A stretch of 64,000 bases of DNA from Saccharofermentans sp. (GTDB lineage: Bacteria; Bacillota; Clostridia; Saccharofermentanales; Saccharofermentanaceae): NCBI GenBank assembly GCA_024691325.1, contig JAILNR010000014.1:177693-241692 (forward strand). Direction: 5' to 3'. Positions 47,310 to 56,151 of the stretch are shown here, piece after piece (the first letter of the stretch is position 1; every line of letters begins with the position of its first letter). The translations under genes were made by a program, and so were the position numbers. The notes below the pieces were generated by a model that saw only the letters and a list, made by a program, of their open reading frames with translations, was not told the DNA's origin and did not search any database.

Positions 47310-48164
47310 TCAGAGTCCGTACAAAGCACAGAAGTTGTTCCACTCTGCTGAATGAGCAAAGCCGCTTGCAACATCCTGTCTTGAAGCACCGTTGTTAAGA
47401 GCATTTACCCAGTTGCTCAAGCCCTGTGAATCAGGTGTTCTTCCGAGGAATGCCTGATAAAGAACAGTTACATACTGCTCGTTGCTCAGGTTCTTGCCTG
47501 TGAACTCAGCAGACTGGAGAATTGTAAGAGCAACAGAATCGCGTGTGAACTCACCGCTCTTGATGCCGTTTACCCAGTAATCTCTGCCTGCATCTTCAAC
47601 GCCTCTGCCGAGGATGTTTACATAGAGTCTGTCAACGAAGTCACCGAGGACTACGTCTCTCAACATTGTGTAAGGGATATTTCTGTGTGAAGCATATACA
47701 GCAGCAACATGGTTAGCTGCATCTGCAGATACACCTGTAACACCCTGATTGTTAGCGCCGTTTGTTCCTGTAACATGCTGGTAAGCATAATCAGGAGCTG
47801 CGCTTACGCCTCTCAAGTAAGCCTCAGCAACAGAAAGGGAAATCTTAATGTTGTTGATAGCTGTGGAGTAATCAAGATCCTTATCGGACTCAAAAGCCTG
47901 AAGTCCGAGTGAACGTGCTGACTCAAGTGAGCCCCTTACATCGAAAGGAAGCTCATCGGCATGCATTGAAAGGAAAGCACTTGCTGAATCATAAAGATCG
48001 CAAAGCTCATAGTAAAGCTGATCGTTAACCTGACGGGATGCAGAATAAACACCAACGTTCAAAGCTGCCTGTGAATTGGAAGCAGTAAAGGGAAGTGCTA
48101 CTGTTGCGAGTGCAACTGTAAGGATAACCGCTGTGACCTTGTTTCTTAATACTAAGCTTTTCAT
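47310..48164 (-). CDS. Secreted DUF4214-domain protein
   Basis: 284 residues. A signal peptide (LVLRNKVTAVILTVALATVALPF) has a likely cleavage site after SQA near residue 36. A helical middle region follows. The last 110 residues carry DUF4214-type repeats (DFVDRLYVNILGRGVEDAGRDYWVNGI and YVTVLYQAFLGRTPDSQGLSNWVNAL), found in many cell-surface and glycan-associated proteins. No sortase or lipid anchor, so it is probably released or held by the repeats. The ATG at 48164 has GGAGGAG 7 nt upstream. It has its own terminator. Confidence 0.85.
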   Translation of the reverse strand: MKSLVLRNKVTAVILTVALATVALPFTASNSQAALNVGVYSASRQVNDQLYYELCDLYDSASAFLSMHADELPFDVRGSLESARSLGLQAFESDKDLDYSTAINNIKISLSVAEAYLRGVSAAPDYAYQHVTGTNGANNQGVTGVSADAANHVAAVYASHRNIPYTMLRDVVLGDFVDRLYVNILGRGVEDAGRDYWVNGIKSGEFTRDSVALTILQSAEFTGKNLSNEQYVTVLYQAFLGRTPDSQGLSNWVNALNNGASRQDVASGFAHSAEWNNFCALYGL

Positions 48165-48411
48165 AATAATCTCCTCCAAATTTTGATTTGTTCTTTCCTC
48201 TTTTTGTCTTGTGAGTTTATCTAACCACCATCTTGTTACCGTTCAAATGAAGAAAATGTTAATAATTACAGAGTAATTGATATTTTAAGTTGTGAATATA
48301 GCACAAAAATTTGAGGAATCACTAATTTCTGCCGATTTTGTGCCACATTTTCCCTTCAGTTTCAGGGGTTATCTCATTAAATAGTTATGAACTTTATACT
48401 ATAATCTTCAA
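48165..48411. promoter_or_regulatory. Divergent intergenic region between the DUF4214 gene and the Y-family polymerase gene
   Basis: 247 bp, A/T-rich, no open frame. The inverted repeat TTGTG-N7-CACAA (48290-48306) overlaps a possible minus-strand -10 (TATATT) of the DUF4214 gene; it resembles a Rex-type redox operator, weakly. On the plus strand TATAAT (48400-48405) ends 6 nt before the polymerase GTG, with no room for a ribosome binding site. No LexA-type SOS box was recognised. Confidence 0.5.
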
Positions 48412-49911
48412 GTGGATAAGAATACTAAAGACAGAGTCTATATAGCCATAGATCTTAAATCGTTTTACGCATCCGTGGAGTGTGTTCAAAGAGGTCTTGA
48501 CCCTCTGGATACCAATCTGGTTGTTGCTGATTCTTCGCGTACTGAGAAAACAATCTGTCTTGCCGTATCTCCGGCCTTAAAAAGCTACGGTATCCCCGGA
48601 CGTGCGAGATTGTTCGAAGTAATCCAAAGCGTTGAACTTGTAAACAGGAAACGCAAGACCGATTCCCCGGCAGGCCGATTGAGCGGTAAGAGTTATGTGG
48701 ACTCTGCTTTAAAGAGTGACCCCACATTAGCGTTGGATTATGTTGTTGCTACTCCGCAGATGGCACTTTATATGAAGGTCAGTGCCAGGATTTACGGGAC
48801 ATATTTGAAGTATGTTGCTCCTGAAGACATTTTCGCTTATTCGATAGACGAGGTCTTTATTGACGCCACGGATTATCTTGTGATGTATAAAATGGATGCG
48901 CACTCATTTGCACGTATGCTGGTGCAGGATGTGTTGAAGACTACCGGTATAACCGCGACTGCCGGCATAGGTCCTAATATGTATCTTTGCAAAGTGGCGA
49001 TGGACATAGTTGCAAAACATATTCCCGCGGATTCCGACGGGGTAAGGATAGCCTCAATAGATGTTCACGAGTACAGAAAGACTTTATGGGGTCACAAGCC
49101 GATAACTGATTTCTGGCGTATAGGCCATGGTATTGCTAAGCGTCTTTCCGAGTTCGGTGTCTACACAATGGGTGATATAGCACGAATGTCCATGACACGT
49201 TCTGATATAGGACTTCTATATGATGTATTAGGTAAAAATGCCGAACTCGTTATAGATCATGCCTGGGGGATAGAACCCGCAACAATAAAAGATGTTAAAG
49301 CTTACAAACCGTCATCGAACAGTATAAGTTCCGGACAGGTTCTGCAGCATCCCACCAATTATGAACACACGAAGCTCATTGTCTGGGAGATGGCAGATGC
49401 TTTGTCATTGGATCTTGTTGATAAAGGGCTTGTTATGGATCAGTTGGTTCTTACTATCGATTACGACCGCGAGAATGTTGACCGCGGGGATTATACGGGG
49501 AATGTCACTACAGATTACTACGGAAGACGCGTTCCCGAGCATGCTCATGGAACTGTCAATCTTGATAAACACACTTCCTCGACGAAAGTAATAACAGATA
49601 AAGCGATGGAGTTGTTCGACAGGATAATAGACAAGTCTTTATCTTCAAGGAGGATAACTATATCAGCCTGTGGTGTCATAAAGGAGGAAGATGTTCCGAA
49701 GGAAGAAAGCTACACCCAGATGAGCATCTTTGATCTTGATACACCTTTGGATAAAGATGAGAAAGAACTTGAGAAGGAACGTGCTTTGCAGGAAGCGATG
49801 CTTGAGTTAAAGCATAAGTTTGGCAAGAACGCAGTGGTAAAAGCGAAGAATCTTAAAGAGGGCGCAACCGGGATGGACAGAAATAACCAGATAGGAGGGC
49901 ATAAGGCGTGA
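48412..49911 (+). CDS. Y-family DNA polymerase (UvrX/DinB-like)
   Basis: 499 residues. Catalytic AIDLKSFYASVECVQRGLDP near the N-terminus and YSIDEVFIDAT in the palm. An HhH region (FWRIGHGIAKRLSEFGVYTMGDIA) and the little-finger domain follow, and a beta-clamp-binding motif QMSIFDL lies near residue 438. The length and ISACGVIKEED segment match the Bacillota UvrX/YqjW branch that pairs with YolD-type proteins, as here. It performs error-prone translesion synthesis. It starts with GTG 6 nt after a TATAAT, so its mRNA should be leaderless. It overlaps the YolD-like gene by 4 nt (GTGA). Confidence 0.92.
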   Translation: MDKNTKDRVYIAIDLKSFYASVECVQRGLDPLDTNLVVADSSRTEKTICLAVSPALKSYGIPGRARLFEVIQSVELVNRKRKTDSPAGRLSGKSYVDSALKSDPTLALDYVVATPQMALYMKVSARIYGTYLKYVAPEDIFAYSIDEVFIDATDYLVMYKMDAHSFARMLVQDVLKTTGITATAGIGPNMYLCKVAMDIVAKHIPADSDGVRIASIDVHEYRKTLWGHKPITDFWRIGHGIAKRLSEFGVYTMGDIARMSMTRSDIGLLYDVLGKNAELVIDHAWGIEPATIKDVKAYKPSSNSISSGQVLQHPTNYEHTKLIVWEMADALSLDLVDKGLVMDQLVLTIDYDRENVDRGDYTGNVTTDYYGRRVPEHAHGTVNLDKHTSSTKVITDKAMELFDRIIDKSLSSRRITISACGVIKEEDVPKEESYTQMSIFDLDTPLDKDEKELEKERALQEAMLELKHKFGKNAVVKAKNLKEGATGMDRNNQIGGHKA

Positions 49912-50312
49912 GTGATAATTATGATGACATCATAGATCTTGACCGTCCCTCTTATGATGATCTTCCGCCTATGTCTGTTTCCGACAGAGCCGCCCAGTTC
50001 TCTCCATTTGAGGCCGTTGTCGGGTATGGTGATGCGGTCGAGGAGACGGCCAGGTTTACGGATATGAGAATTGAGCTTCAGGAAGATGCGGTCTATGAGC
50101 TTAATCAAAAACTGGAGCAGATACGAAGCAATTCTTTAAAGTCTGATAAAGTCCGTATTACATATTTTGTTCCTGACAAATATAAGAAGGGCGGTAAATA
50201 TGCCCAATATGAGGGAACGGTCAGAAAGATAGACGAGTATTCTGATGAACTGATTCTTGATGACGGACATCGAATCCGGATTGCCGAGATAACAGATATT
50301 ATTGTGCTATAA
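49908..50312 (+). CDS. YolD-like protein, partner of the Y-family polymerase
   Basis: 134 residues with the YolD-type pattern: an N-terminal MSVSDRAAQFSPFEAVVGYGDAVEE motif near residues 22-46 and a C-terminal beta-rich part (YEGTVRKIDEYSDELILDDGHRIRIAEITDI). YolD proteins are encoded next to UvrX-type polymerases in Bacillota and are thought to act like UmuD. The GTG start overlaps the polymerase stop by 4 nt. Confidence 0.85.
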   Translation: MSDNYDDIIDLDRPSYDDLPPMSVSDRAAQFSPFEAVVGYGDAVEETARFTDMRIELQEDAVYELNQKLEQIRSNSLKSDKVRITYFVPDKYKKGGKYAQYEGTVRKIDEYSDELILDDGHRIRIAEITDIIVL

Positions 50313-50344
50313 TATACCAAGATTTTTGACGGGAGGCATTTGCT

Positions 50345-50932
50345 TTGGAAGATTATGTGATCACGATATCAAGAACTTTCGGAAGCGGCGGTAAGCGTAT
50401 AGGTAAGAAGCTGGCCGGTAAACTTGGTATCCGTTCTTATAACATCGAGATCAAGGATGTGGCATCCCATAAGACGAGTGTTGATAATATCTCCAGAATG
50501 CTTCAGGAATCCGACCGCCGCGACTTTGTCGGTTCGGAGGCTCAGGTGTTTGTTCCTGATCAGGATGTGTTCGATAAGCAGGCGAAGATCATTAATTTCC
50601 TTGCAGACAGTGAATCATGCATTATTGTAGGACGCTGTGCAGACTATGTTCTTGAGGGAAGACCTAATGTCTTCAGATTCTTCATAGATGCCCCGAAGGA
50701 GTACCGTATCGGTTCCATCGCAAAGAGACTTCATATTGATGAGGCTGAGGCTGCAAAGATGGAGGAATCCACCAGCCGTTACAGAAAAGAATTCTATGAA
50801 TACTATACAGGCAGGGTCTTCGGTGATCCTGCAAACTATGATATTTGCTTTGATGCATCGAAGATGGAGCCTGATGAGATAGAGGAAGCAATCCTCGATT
50901 ACGTTATAAGTAAACTTGATGTGGAAGAGTAA
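50345..50932 (+). CDS. Cytidylate kinase-like family protein
   Basis: 195 residues, P-loop NTPase of the Cytidylate_kin2 type. ITISRTFGSGGKRIGKKLAGKLG has a P-loop-like Gly-rich motif but without the classical GKS/T lysine arrangement; CIIVGRCADYVL and the R-rich lid (YRIGSIAKRLHID) follow. These proteins are widespread in anaerobes and their substrate is unsettled. A TTG start is used: GGGAGG lies 8 nt before it and no ATG fits the N-terminus. Confidence 0.8.
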   Translation: MEDYVITISRTFGSGGKRIGKKLAGKLGIRSYNIEIKDVASHKTSVDNISRMLQESDRRDFVGSEAQVFVPDQDVFDKQAKIINFLADSESCIIVGRCADYVLEGRPNVFRFFIDAPKEYRIGSIAKRLHIDEAEAAKMEESTSRYRKEFYEYYTGRVFGDPANYDICFDASKMEPDEIEEAILDYVISKLDVEE

Positions 50933-50947
50933 AGAAAGGTTATAAGA

Positions 50948-51460
50948 ATGGGAAAGACACTAATCGCTTATTTTTCGAAGGCAGGAGAGAATAATATCAA
51001 CGGAGATATCGTAAAGCTTGCCGTAGGTAACACTGAAGTAGCAGCTAATTATATTAAGGAATTCATTCCTGATGCTGATATGTTTAAGATCGATCAGGTT
51101 GAGCCGCTGCCTGAATCATACGAGGACTGCTTTGCTAAGGCAAAGGTCGATCAGAGTGCTAAGTTAAGACCTGAAATAAAGGATGCTCCCGAATCTATCG
51201 ATGAGTACGATACTATCTTCCTTGGCGGTCCTAACTATATTGAGACCTACCCGATGGCAGTGTTTACTTTCCTCGAGAAGTACAACTGGGAGGGAAAGAC
51301 GATCAAGCCTTTCATAACTCACGAGGGTTCTTCGTTCGGACACGCAATCGAGGATATTACAGCTGTCTGTAAGGGAGCAGAAATTAAGGAAGGTCTTTCT
51401 ATTCATGGTGCTGATGTCAGAGGATTCAAGATCTTTATCAAGCGCTGGATCAATAAGTAA
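50948..51460 (+). CDS. Flavodoxin-like protein
   Basis: 170 residues. The FMN phosphate-binding loop region (TLIAYFSKAGENNINGDIV) is longer than in short-chain flavodoxins and fits the Flavodoxin_4 family; FLGGPNYIETYPMAVFTFLEKYNWEGK and FITHEGSSFGHAIEDI complete the fold. It probably acts as a small electron carrier or reductase component. AAAGG is 8 nt before the ATG. It follows the kinase-like gene by 15 nt. Confidence 0.87.
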   Translation: MGKTLIAYFSKAGENNINGDIVKLAVGNTEVAANYIKEFIPDADMFKIDQVEPLPESYEDCFAKAKVDQSAKLRPEIKDAPESIDEYDTIFLGGPNYIETYPMAVFTFLEKYNWEGKTIKPFITHEGSSFGHAIEDITAVCKGAEIKEGLSIHGADVRGFKIFIKRWINK

Positions 51461-51492
51461 TCTCTATTAATTAACAAATACTTTGATTTTAT

Positions 51493-51544
51493 AAGCGGAT
51501 TTATCCTTTAGAATGGTTACATACGTTCTAAGGGGGATCCGCTT
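51493..51544 (+). promoter_or_regulatory. Long dyad overlapping the ribosome binding site of the GH3 gene
   Basis: AAGCGGAT (51493-51500) pairs with ATCCGCTT (51537-51544), and inside it CCTTTAGAATG (51505-51515) pairs with CGTTCTAAGGG (51524-51534) with two wobbles. The right arm contains the AAGGGGG ribosome binding site and ends exactly at the ATG. It may be an operator or an RNA hairpin that hides the ribosome binding site. Confidence 0.6.
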
Positions 51545-54079
51545 ATGTCATATCACGCAAGAACAGACAGTAAACCTACAGTAATGGAGCTTAACCACGG
51601 TGATCAAGTCCGTAAACTGGCTGGGGAATGTGCAGTCATATTGGAAAACAACGGAATTCTTCCTATTGTAAATCCCTCATCTGTTGCATTGTTTGGCAAC
51701 GGTGCACGCCATACGATTAAAGGCGGAACGGGAAGCGGTGATGTTAATTCCAGGTTCGTTGTAAATATCGAGCAGGGATTGAAGGAAGCCGGATTTGAGA
51801 TAACGACCGGAAACTGGCTCGACAGATTCGATAAATCTTTTGATTCCCATCTTGAAGCATATATGGCTGAAGTTGACCGCCGTGTCAAAGCGACAGGTCT
51901 TCCTGCTGCCATGATAATGTTTGAATATGTTCCGGGGGTAGCTCCAATTCCTTCCATAACAGAGGAAGACGCACAAGGAACGGATACTGCGGTCTACATC
52001 CTTTCGCGCGATTCCGGTGAGGGCGGCGACAGAAGAGCAGTAAAGGGTGACTTCTATCTTGCTGACGATGAGGTTGCGGCTTTTGAGTTCATAACATCCA
52101 ATTTTAAGAACAGCATACTAGTGCTTAACACGGGCGGTATTGTCTCTCTTAGCGGCTTTAACAAGAAGTTTTCTGCTGTGGTTCAGCTTAGCCAGTTAGG
52201 TAATCTTACCGGCAATATAGCCGCAGATGTTTTAACGGGAAAGGCAGATCCGTCGGGACGCCTTACGGACACATGGTGCTTTGACTTTTCTTCCTATCCT
52301 AACGGTGAGAATTTCAGTCACAATAACGGCAACACCGATGATGAGTACTATAAGGAAGGCGTCTATATCGGATACCGCTATTTTGATTCCTACAACATCA
52401 AACCTGACTATCCGTTCGGGTACGGCTTAGGCTATACAACATTTGGCATGGAGCTTGTCTCGGTCGATGTGAACGGCCTTGATGTAAGTGTAAAGTACAA
52501 AGTCACCAACGAAGGGGCAAGAGCAGGCAAGGAGGTTCTGGAGTTTTTTGTCGCATCCCCGCACGTTAAACTTGATAAGCCGTTTAAGGAACTCGTAGCT
52601 TTTGCGAAAACAGCTTTGCTTGCACCAGGGGAAGAGGGAACCGTTGAGGCTTCATTCTCGCTTTCGCAGGTGGCATCGTATTGCACCAAGTGTGAGAGTA
52701 AAGTCCTTGAGCCCGGGAACTATATCCTTCTTGCCGGAAAGGACAGCGCAAGTGCTGTTCCTGTTGCGAAGTTCGTTGTTACCGACAGGATCGCTACAGA
52801 GCATCTGCGTAATATGTTTGGTGAAAGCGGAATCGAAGATGAGTTTACTAACCCCGGATTGGCGCAGGAGCCCGATCTTACCGGTATAAAGGGATTTATT
52901 ATAGATGCTTCCGGTGTCGTAACATTCGAGCCCTCATATGTGGATAACAGGGAGGAGCTCAAGGATATAAGAGCCGGAGAGACTATAAGGTTCGAGGATG
53001 TCATTGAAGGCAGAGCCACAGTTGAAGAATTGACCGCTCAGTTAACGGTCGAGCAAATGGCTAAGCTGTGTGTCGGTGATTACGGTGCCGATATGGTCCA
53101 GACTGCTAATGTTGTAGGATCGGCTTCCAAGCAGGTTCCCGGCGCTGCAGCCGAGACTATTACCACCTATCTTGAATCAAGGGGAATCCCCTCCATGATC
53201 CTGGCCGACGGTCCTGCAGGCTTAAGACTTCAGCCTCATTTTAAGACCACCAAAGACGGAGTTCTTATTCCGGGCGGTGAAGTGTTCGGCTTATCGTATA
53301 ATCCGTTCCCGGATGATATACCTCAGGATGCTGTTGACTACTACCAGTACTGCACGGCGATTCCGATAGCTACTGCCCTTGCCCAGAGTTTTAACATGGA
53401 TCTTATAAGACAGATGGGTAAGATAGTCGGCGAGGAGATGAAGGAATATTTTGTACACTTCTGGCTGGCTCCGGGAATGAATATCCATAGAAATCCCCTT
53501 TGTGGAAGGAACTTTGAGTACTATTCAGAGGATCCTCTTATCGCCGGTAAGTGTGCAGCTGCAATGACAGACGGTGTCCAGTCTCTCGGCGGGCAGGGAA
53601 CAACGATCAAGCATTTCTGCTGTAATAATCAGGAAGTAAACAGGATGTTCTCTAACTCCCATGTATCTGAGAGGACAATACGTAACCTGTATTTAAGAGG
53701 CTTCGAGATTGCAGTTAAGGAATCTCAGCCTTATTCCGTTATGACTTCTTATAACCTGATCAACGGCACTCACGCTGCAAACCATGTCGGTCTTTGCCGT
53801 AATGTTTTGCGTGATGAGTGGGGCTTTAAGGGTGTTGTAATGACTGACTGGTACACCTCTCAGGAAAATGTATTTGGAGATTATGAGAAAGCGGTATATC
53901 CTATATCTTCGAGTGTGGAATGCATCAGAAGCGGTAACGACTGGCAGATGCCGGGGTGCGAAGCTAATGTTACTGATATAATTGATGCGGTCGGCTCAGG
54001 AGCTCTTCCCAAGGCTGATCTGCAGTTTTGCACTATGAATATTTTGAATATGGCGGTTAAGTGTTTTACTAATGGATAA
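51545..54079 (+). CDS. Circularly permuted GH3 beta-glucosidase
   Basis: 844 residues with the GH3 domains in swapped order. The alpha/beta sandwich comes first (residues about 20-240, AVILENNGILPIVNPSSVALFG), then a fibronectin III-like domain (about 300-400). The TIM barrel is last (about 495-840), with LADGPAGLR, LAPGMNIHRNPLCGRNFEYYSEDP, TTIKHFCCNN and the nucleophile Asp in VVMTDWYT. The same permuted order is known in Ruminococcus albus and Butyrivibrio beta-glucosidases. No signal peptide, so it probably cleaves imported cello-oligosaccharides in the cytoplasm. Overlaps the next gene by 8 nt. Confidence 0.92.
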   Translation: MSYHARTDSKPTVMELNHGDQVRKLAGECAVILENNGILPIVNPSSVALFGNGARHTIKGGTGSGDVNSRFVVNIEQGLKEAGFEITTGNWLDRFDKSFDSHLEAYMAEVDRRVKATGLPAAMIMFEYVPGVAPIPSITEEDAQGTDTAVYILSRDSGEGGDRRAVKGDFYLADDEVAAFEFITSNFKNSILVLNTGGIVSLSGFNKKFSAVVQLSQLGNLTGNIAADVLTGKADPSGRLTDTWCFDFSSYPNGENFSHNNGNTDDEYYKEGVYIGYRYFDSYNIKPDYPFGYGLGYTTFGMELVSVDVNGLDVSVKYKVTNEGARAGKEVLEFFVASPHVKLDKPFKELVAFAKTALLAPGEEGTVEASFSLSQVASYCTKCESKVLEPGNYILLAGKDSASAVPVAKFVVTDRIATEHLRNMFGESGIEDEFTNPGLAQEPDLTGIKGFIIDASGVVTFEPSYVDNREELKDIRAGETIRFEDVIEGRATVEELTAQLTVEQMAKLCVGDYGADMVQTANVVGSASKQVPGAAAETITTYLESRGIPSMILADGPAGLRLQPHFKTTKDGVLIPGGEVFGLSYNPFPDDIPQDAVDYYQYCTAIPIATALAQSFNMDLIRQMGKIVGEEMKEYFVHFWLAPGMNIHRNPLCGRNFEYYSEDPLIAGKCAAAMTDGVQSLGGQGTTIKHFCCNNQEVNRMFSNSHVSERTIRNLYLRGFEIAVKESQPYSVMTSYNLINGTHAANHVGLCRNVLRDEWGFKGVVMTDWYTSQENVFGDYEKAVYPISSSVECIRSGNDWQMPGCEANVTDIIDAVGSGALPKADLQFCTMNILNMAVKCFTNG

Positions 54080-55442
54080 TCTTTATGATTCAGAAGCATT
54101 TACTCTGAAGTATGACGAGGAAACCAGGTCCTGTATCTTCTCCCTTAAGTCTTATGGCGACAGGGATGGATTCAGGACACCCATGATGCATGCTGTGGAG
54201 ATTATCCGCAAGTATAAATGCAGCAACCTTATTATTACTGATGACTTAACGACATCTGACCTTCATATGAAGATAAATGAAGTTGACCTTAAGTGGGTCA
54301 AGAGGATCATTATCCCTAAGCTTGCTGAGTCTTCCTGTGAAAATATTTACTATGTTGTTGGTAAGGATACTGAAGAATCCGCCGATGACGCTCTGAGCGG
54401 ATTGTTTTCCGGTAAGTTTAAGACCTTCAAAGCTGTTAGTGAAGAAGCGGCTCTCACGGCGATCAAAAGTCAAGGTGAGGATGAAGTTTCTTCAGAGGTT
54501 TCCAATATGACTAAGGCGGAAGCTCTCGAATATATGGGACTCCCGTTAAATGCCAATGACTTTGCTATCGATGAGAAGTTCTGGGTATTATCAAAGAATT
54601 TAAGGTCAGACAGTTCTCCCGAAGGACGCAAGAAGCTTAGTATTTTATCTGCGGTCTATGATATCGCCTCCGGACGCCGCGATGAGCGCGTGATGAAGGA
54701 AGAGCAAAGGGAGCAGGAAAAGAAGTTCCTGGGTAAGACCGGAGATGAGTGGAGAACATACTTCTCTTACACATGGTACAAGTATTTAATCGGAATTATC
54801 CTGATCTTCCTTGCAGGAAACCTGATCCATACTATAGTCACCCGTCCGGGTTATGACAGCGGTATTATCTCTATCGGCCATTTCTCGAATGAGTCTGATT
54901 ACATGGAGAGATTCCTTACTACGAGATTAGGATTCGAGAATCCGATGATCGGTGTTGTTGATATGGTCGTTCCGAACGATCAGGATCAAAGCCCGTCAGC
55001 CTATGCGGATCAGTCTGCCGCGACGCTGATTCTTTCATGTCCGAACGTTATTGTCTATGATGAGGCGACTATGCCTTACTACTTCTCGAATCTATCCGAT
55101 CTTTCCTCTCTTTATTCACTTCTTCGTGACAATCTTACAGCCGAGCAGCTGCGAAAGATCGAGCCTGTATTCATGAGTGAGAGGGAAGCAAGGCACATCC
55201 TCGATGATTACGAGCGCCAGTTCGGAGCTGAACTTGCTGTTGATGATAATCTTCAGATGTACGACGATACTTCGGTGCTTGTAGGCCTTAAGATAACGGA
55301 CCCTGATGCAATCCGTTCGTTGGGTTATGAGAATCTGTGGCCCGAGTATGATGCTTCGCTTGTATTCACCATCTATTCCCAGTCTATGGATTTTTCCGAC
55401 TCAGAGTTCATCATTATGGAACTGCTTAAATCAGTCCTGTAA
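54072..55442 (+). CDS. Membrane protein with N-terminal STAS-like and J-like regions
   Basis: 456 residues. Residues 1-125 look like a STAS/SpoIIAA-type alpha/beta domain (FTLKYDEETRSCIFSLKSYG, then NLIITDDLTT). Residues about 150-215 resemble a DnaJ helical hairpin (ALEYMGLPLNANDFAIDEKF, KKLSILSAVYDIASGRRDE), but without the HPD tripeptide. A membrane helix at about 240-260 (YLIGIILIFLAGNLIHTIV) leads to an extracytoplasmic domain of about 195 residues. I know no family with this plan; a link between cytoplasm and envelope is possible. Overlaps the GH3 gene by 8 nt and convergent rsuA-like gene by 17 nt. Confidence 0.55.
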   Translation: MDNLYDSEAFTLKYDEETRSCIFSLKSYGDRDGFRTPMMHAVEIIRKYKCSNLIITDDLTTSDLHMKINEVDLKWVKRIIIPKLAESSCENIYYVVGKDTEESADDALSGLFSGKFKTFKAVSEEAALTAIKSQGEDEVSSEVSNMTKAEALEYMGLPLNANDFAIDEKFWVLSKNLRSDSSPEGRKKLSILSAVYDIASGRRDERVMKEEQREQEKKFLGKTGDEWRTYFSYTWYKYLIGIILIFLAGNLIHTIVTRPGYDSGIISIGHFSNESDYMERFLTTRLGFENPMIGVVDMVVPNDQDQSPSAYADQSAATLILSCPNVIVYDEATMPYYFSNLSDLSSLYSLLRDNLTAEQLRKIEPVFMSEREARHILDDYERQFGAELAVDDNLQMYDDTSVLVGLKITDPDAIRSLGYENLWPEYDASLVFTIYSQSMDFSDSEFIIMELLKSVL

Positions 55443-56151
55443 TTTTCTTAAGACCGCTTATTTCCTCTGCGGTAAGCTCCCGTAACTCCCCAGCGTTAAG
55501 ATCACCAAGCGACAGTGAACCCGCTTTGATCCTTTTAAGTGCTGTCACAGGTCTTTCCCACTTCGCGAAAATCCTTCTTACTTCATGTGTCTTTCCTTCG
55601 GTAAGAGTAAGCAAAGCCTGGCTGCCGTTAACAGGTTCGAGTATTGAAGGCTTAAACTTAACGGGCTTATCCTTATCCGTGAGCGTAACACCGTCCTTTG
55701 CATCCCGTACCTGCTCATCTGTAACGGGCGGACCGTCATAGGTTACCTCATATACTTTAGGGATATCATAGTTAGGTGAGGTAAGACGGTGTGACAGTTC
55801 TCCGTCATTGGTGAGAATAAGAAGTCCCGTGGTATGGAAATCAAGTCGGCCTACAGGTGATATCTTGCGGTTTTTAAGGTTTGGCGGAATGAATTCACCC
55901 ACATGAGGCAGTCTTTTATCTTCCATTGCCGTAAGAACACCGTCAGGTTTATTGAGAACAAGGTAGATGTTCTCCTTGATATCTGCCGATTGACCTTTTA
56001 CTTCGATCATTTTTGCTTCGTCATCTTTAAGCTTGTATCCCGGGTCTTTTATAACATTCCCGGAGACACTTACAAGCCCTTTGGCTATAAGAGTCTTAAC
56101 TTCGGATCTTGTGCCGTATCCTGATGATGATAGTGCTTTATCGAGTCTCAT
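55426..56151 (-). CDS. 16S/23S rRNA pseudouridine synthase, RsuA/RluB family
   Basis: 241 residues. N-terminal S4 domain (RLDKALSSSGYGTRSEVKTLIAKGLVSVSG) and catalytic domain with the nucleophile Asp in VGRLDFHTTGLLILTNDGEL and KTHEVRRIFAKW. Length and the short S4 linker fit RsuA (16S position 516) rather than RluB, but this is uncertain. A minus-strand TATAAT (56163-56158) ends 6 nt before the ATG and there is no ribosome binding site, so the mRNA is probably leaderless. The 3' end overlaps the convergent membrane protein gene by 17 nt. Confidence 0.92.
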   Translation of the reverse strand: MRLDKALSSSGYGTRSEVKTLIAKGLVSVSGNVIKDPGYKLKDDEAKMIEVKGQSADIKENIYLVLNKPDGVLTAMEDKRLPHVGEFIPPNLKNRKISPVGRLDFHTTGLLILTNDGELSHRLTSPNYDIPKVYEVTYDGPPVTDEQVRDAKDGVTLTDKDKPVKFKPSILEPVNGSQALLTLTEGKTHEVRRIFAKWERPVTALKRIKAGSLSLGDLNAGELRELTAEEISGLKKITGLI

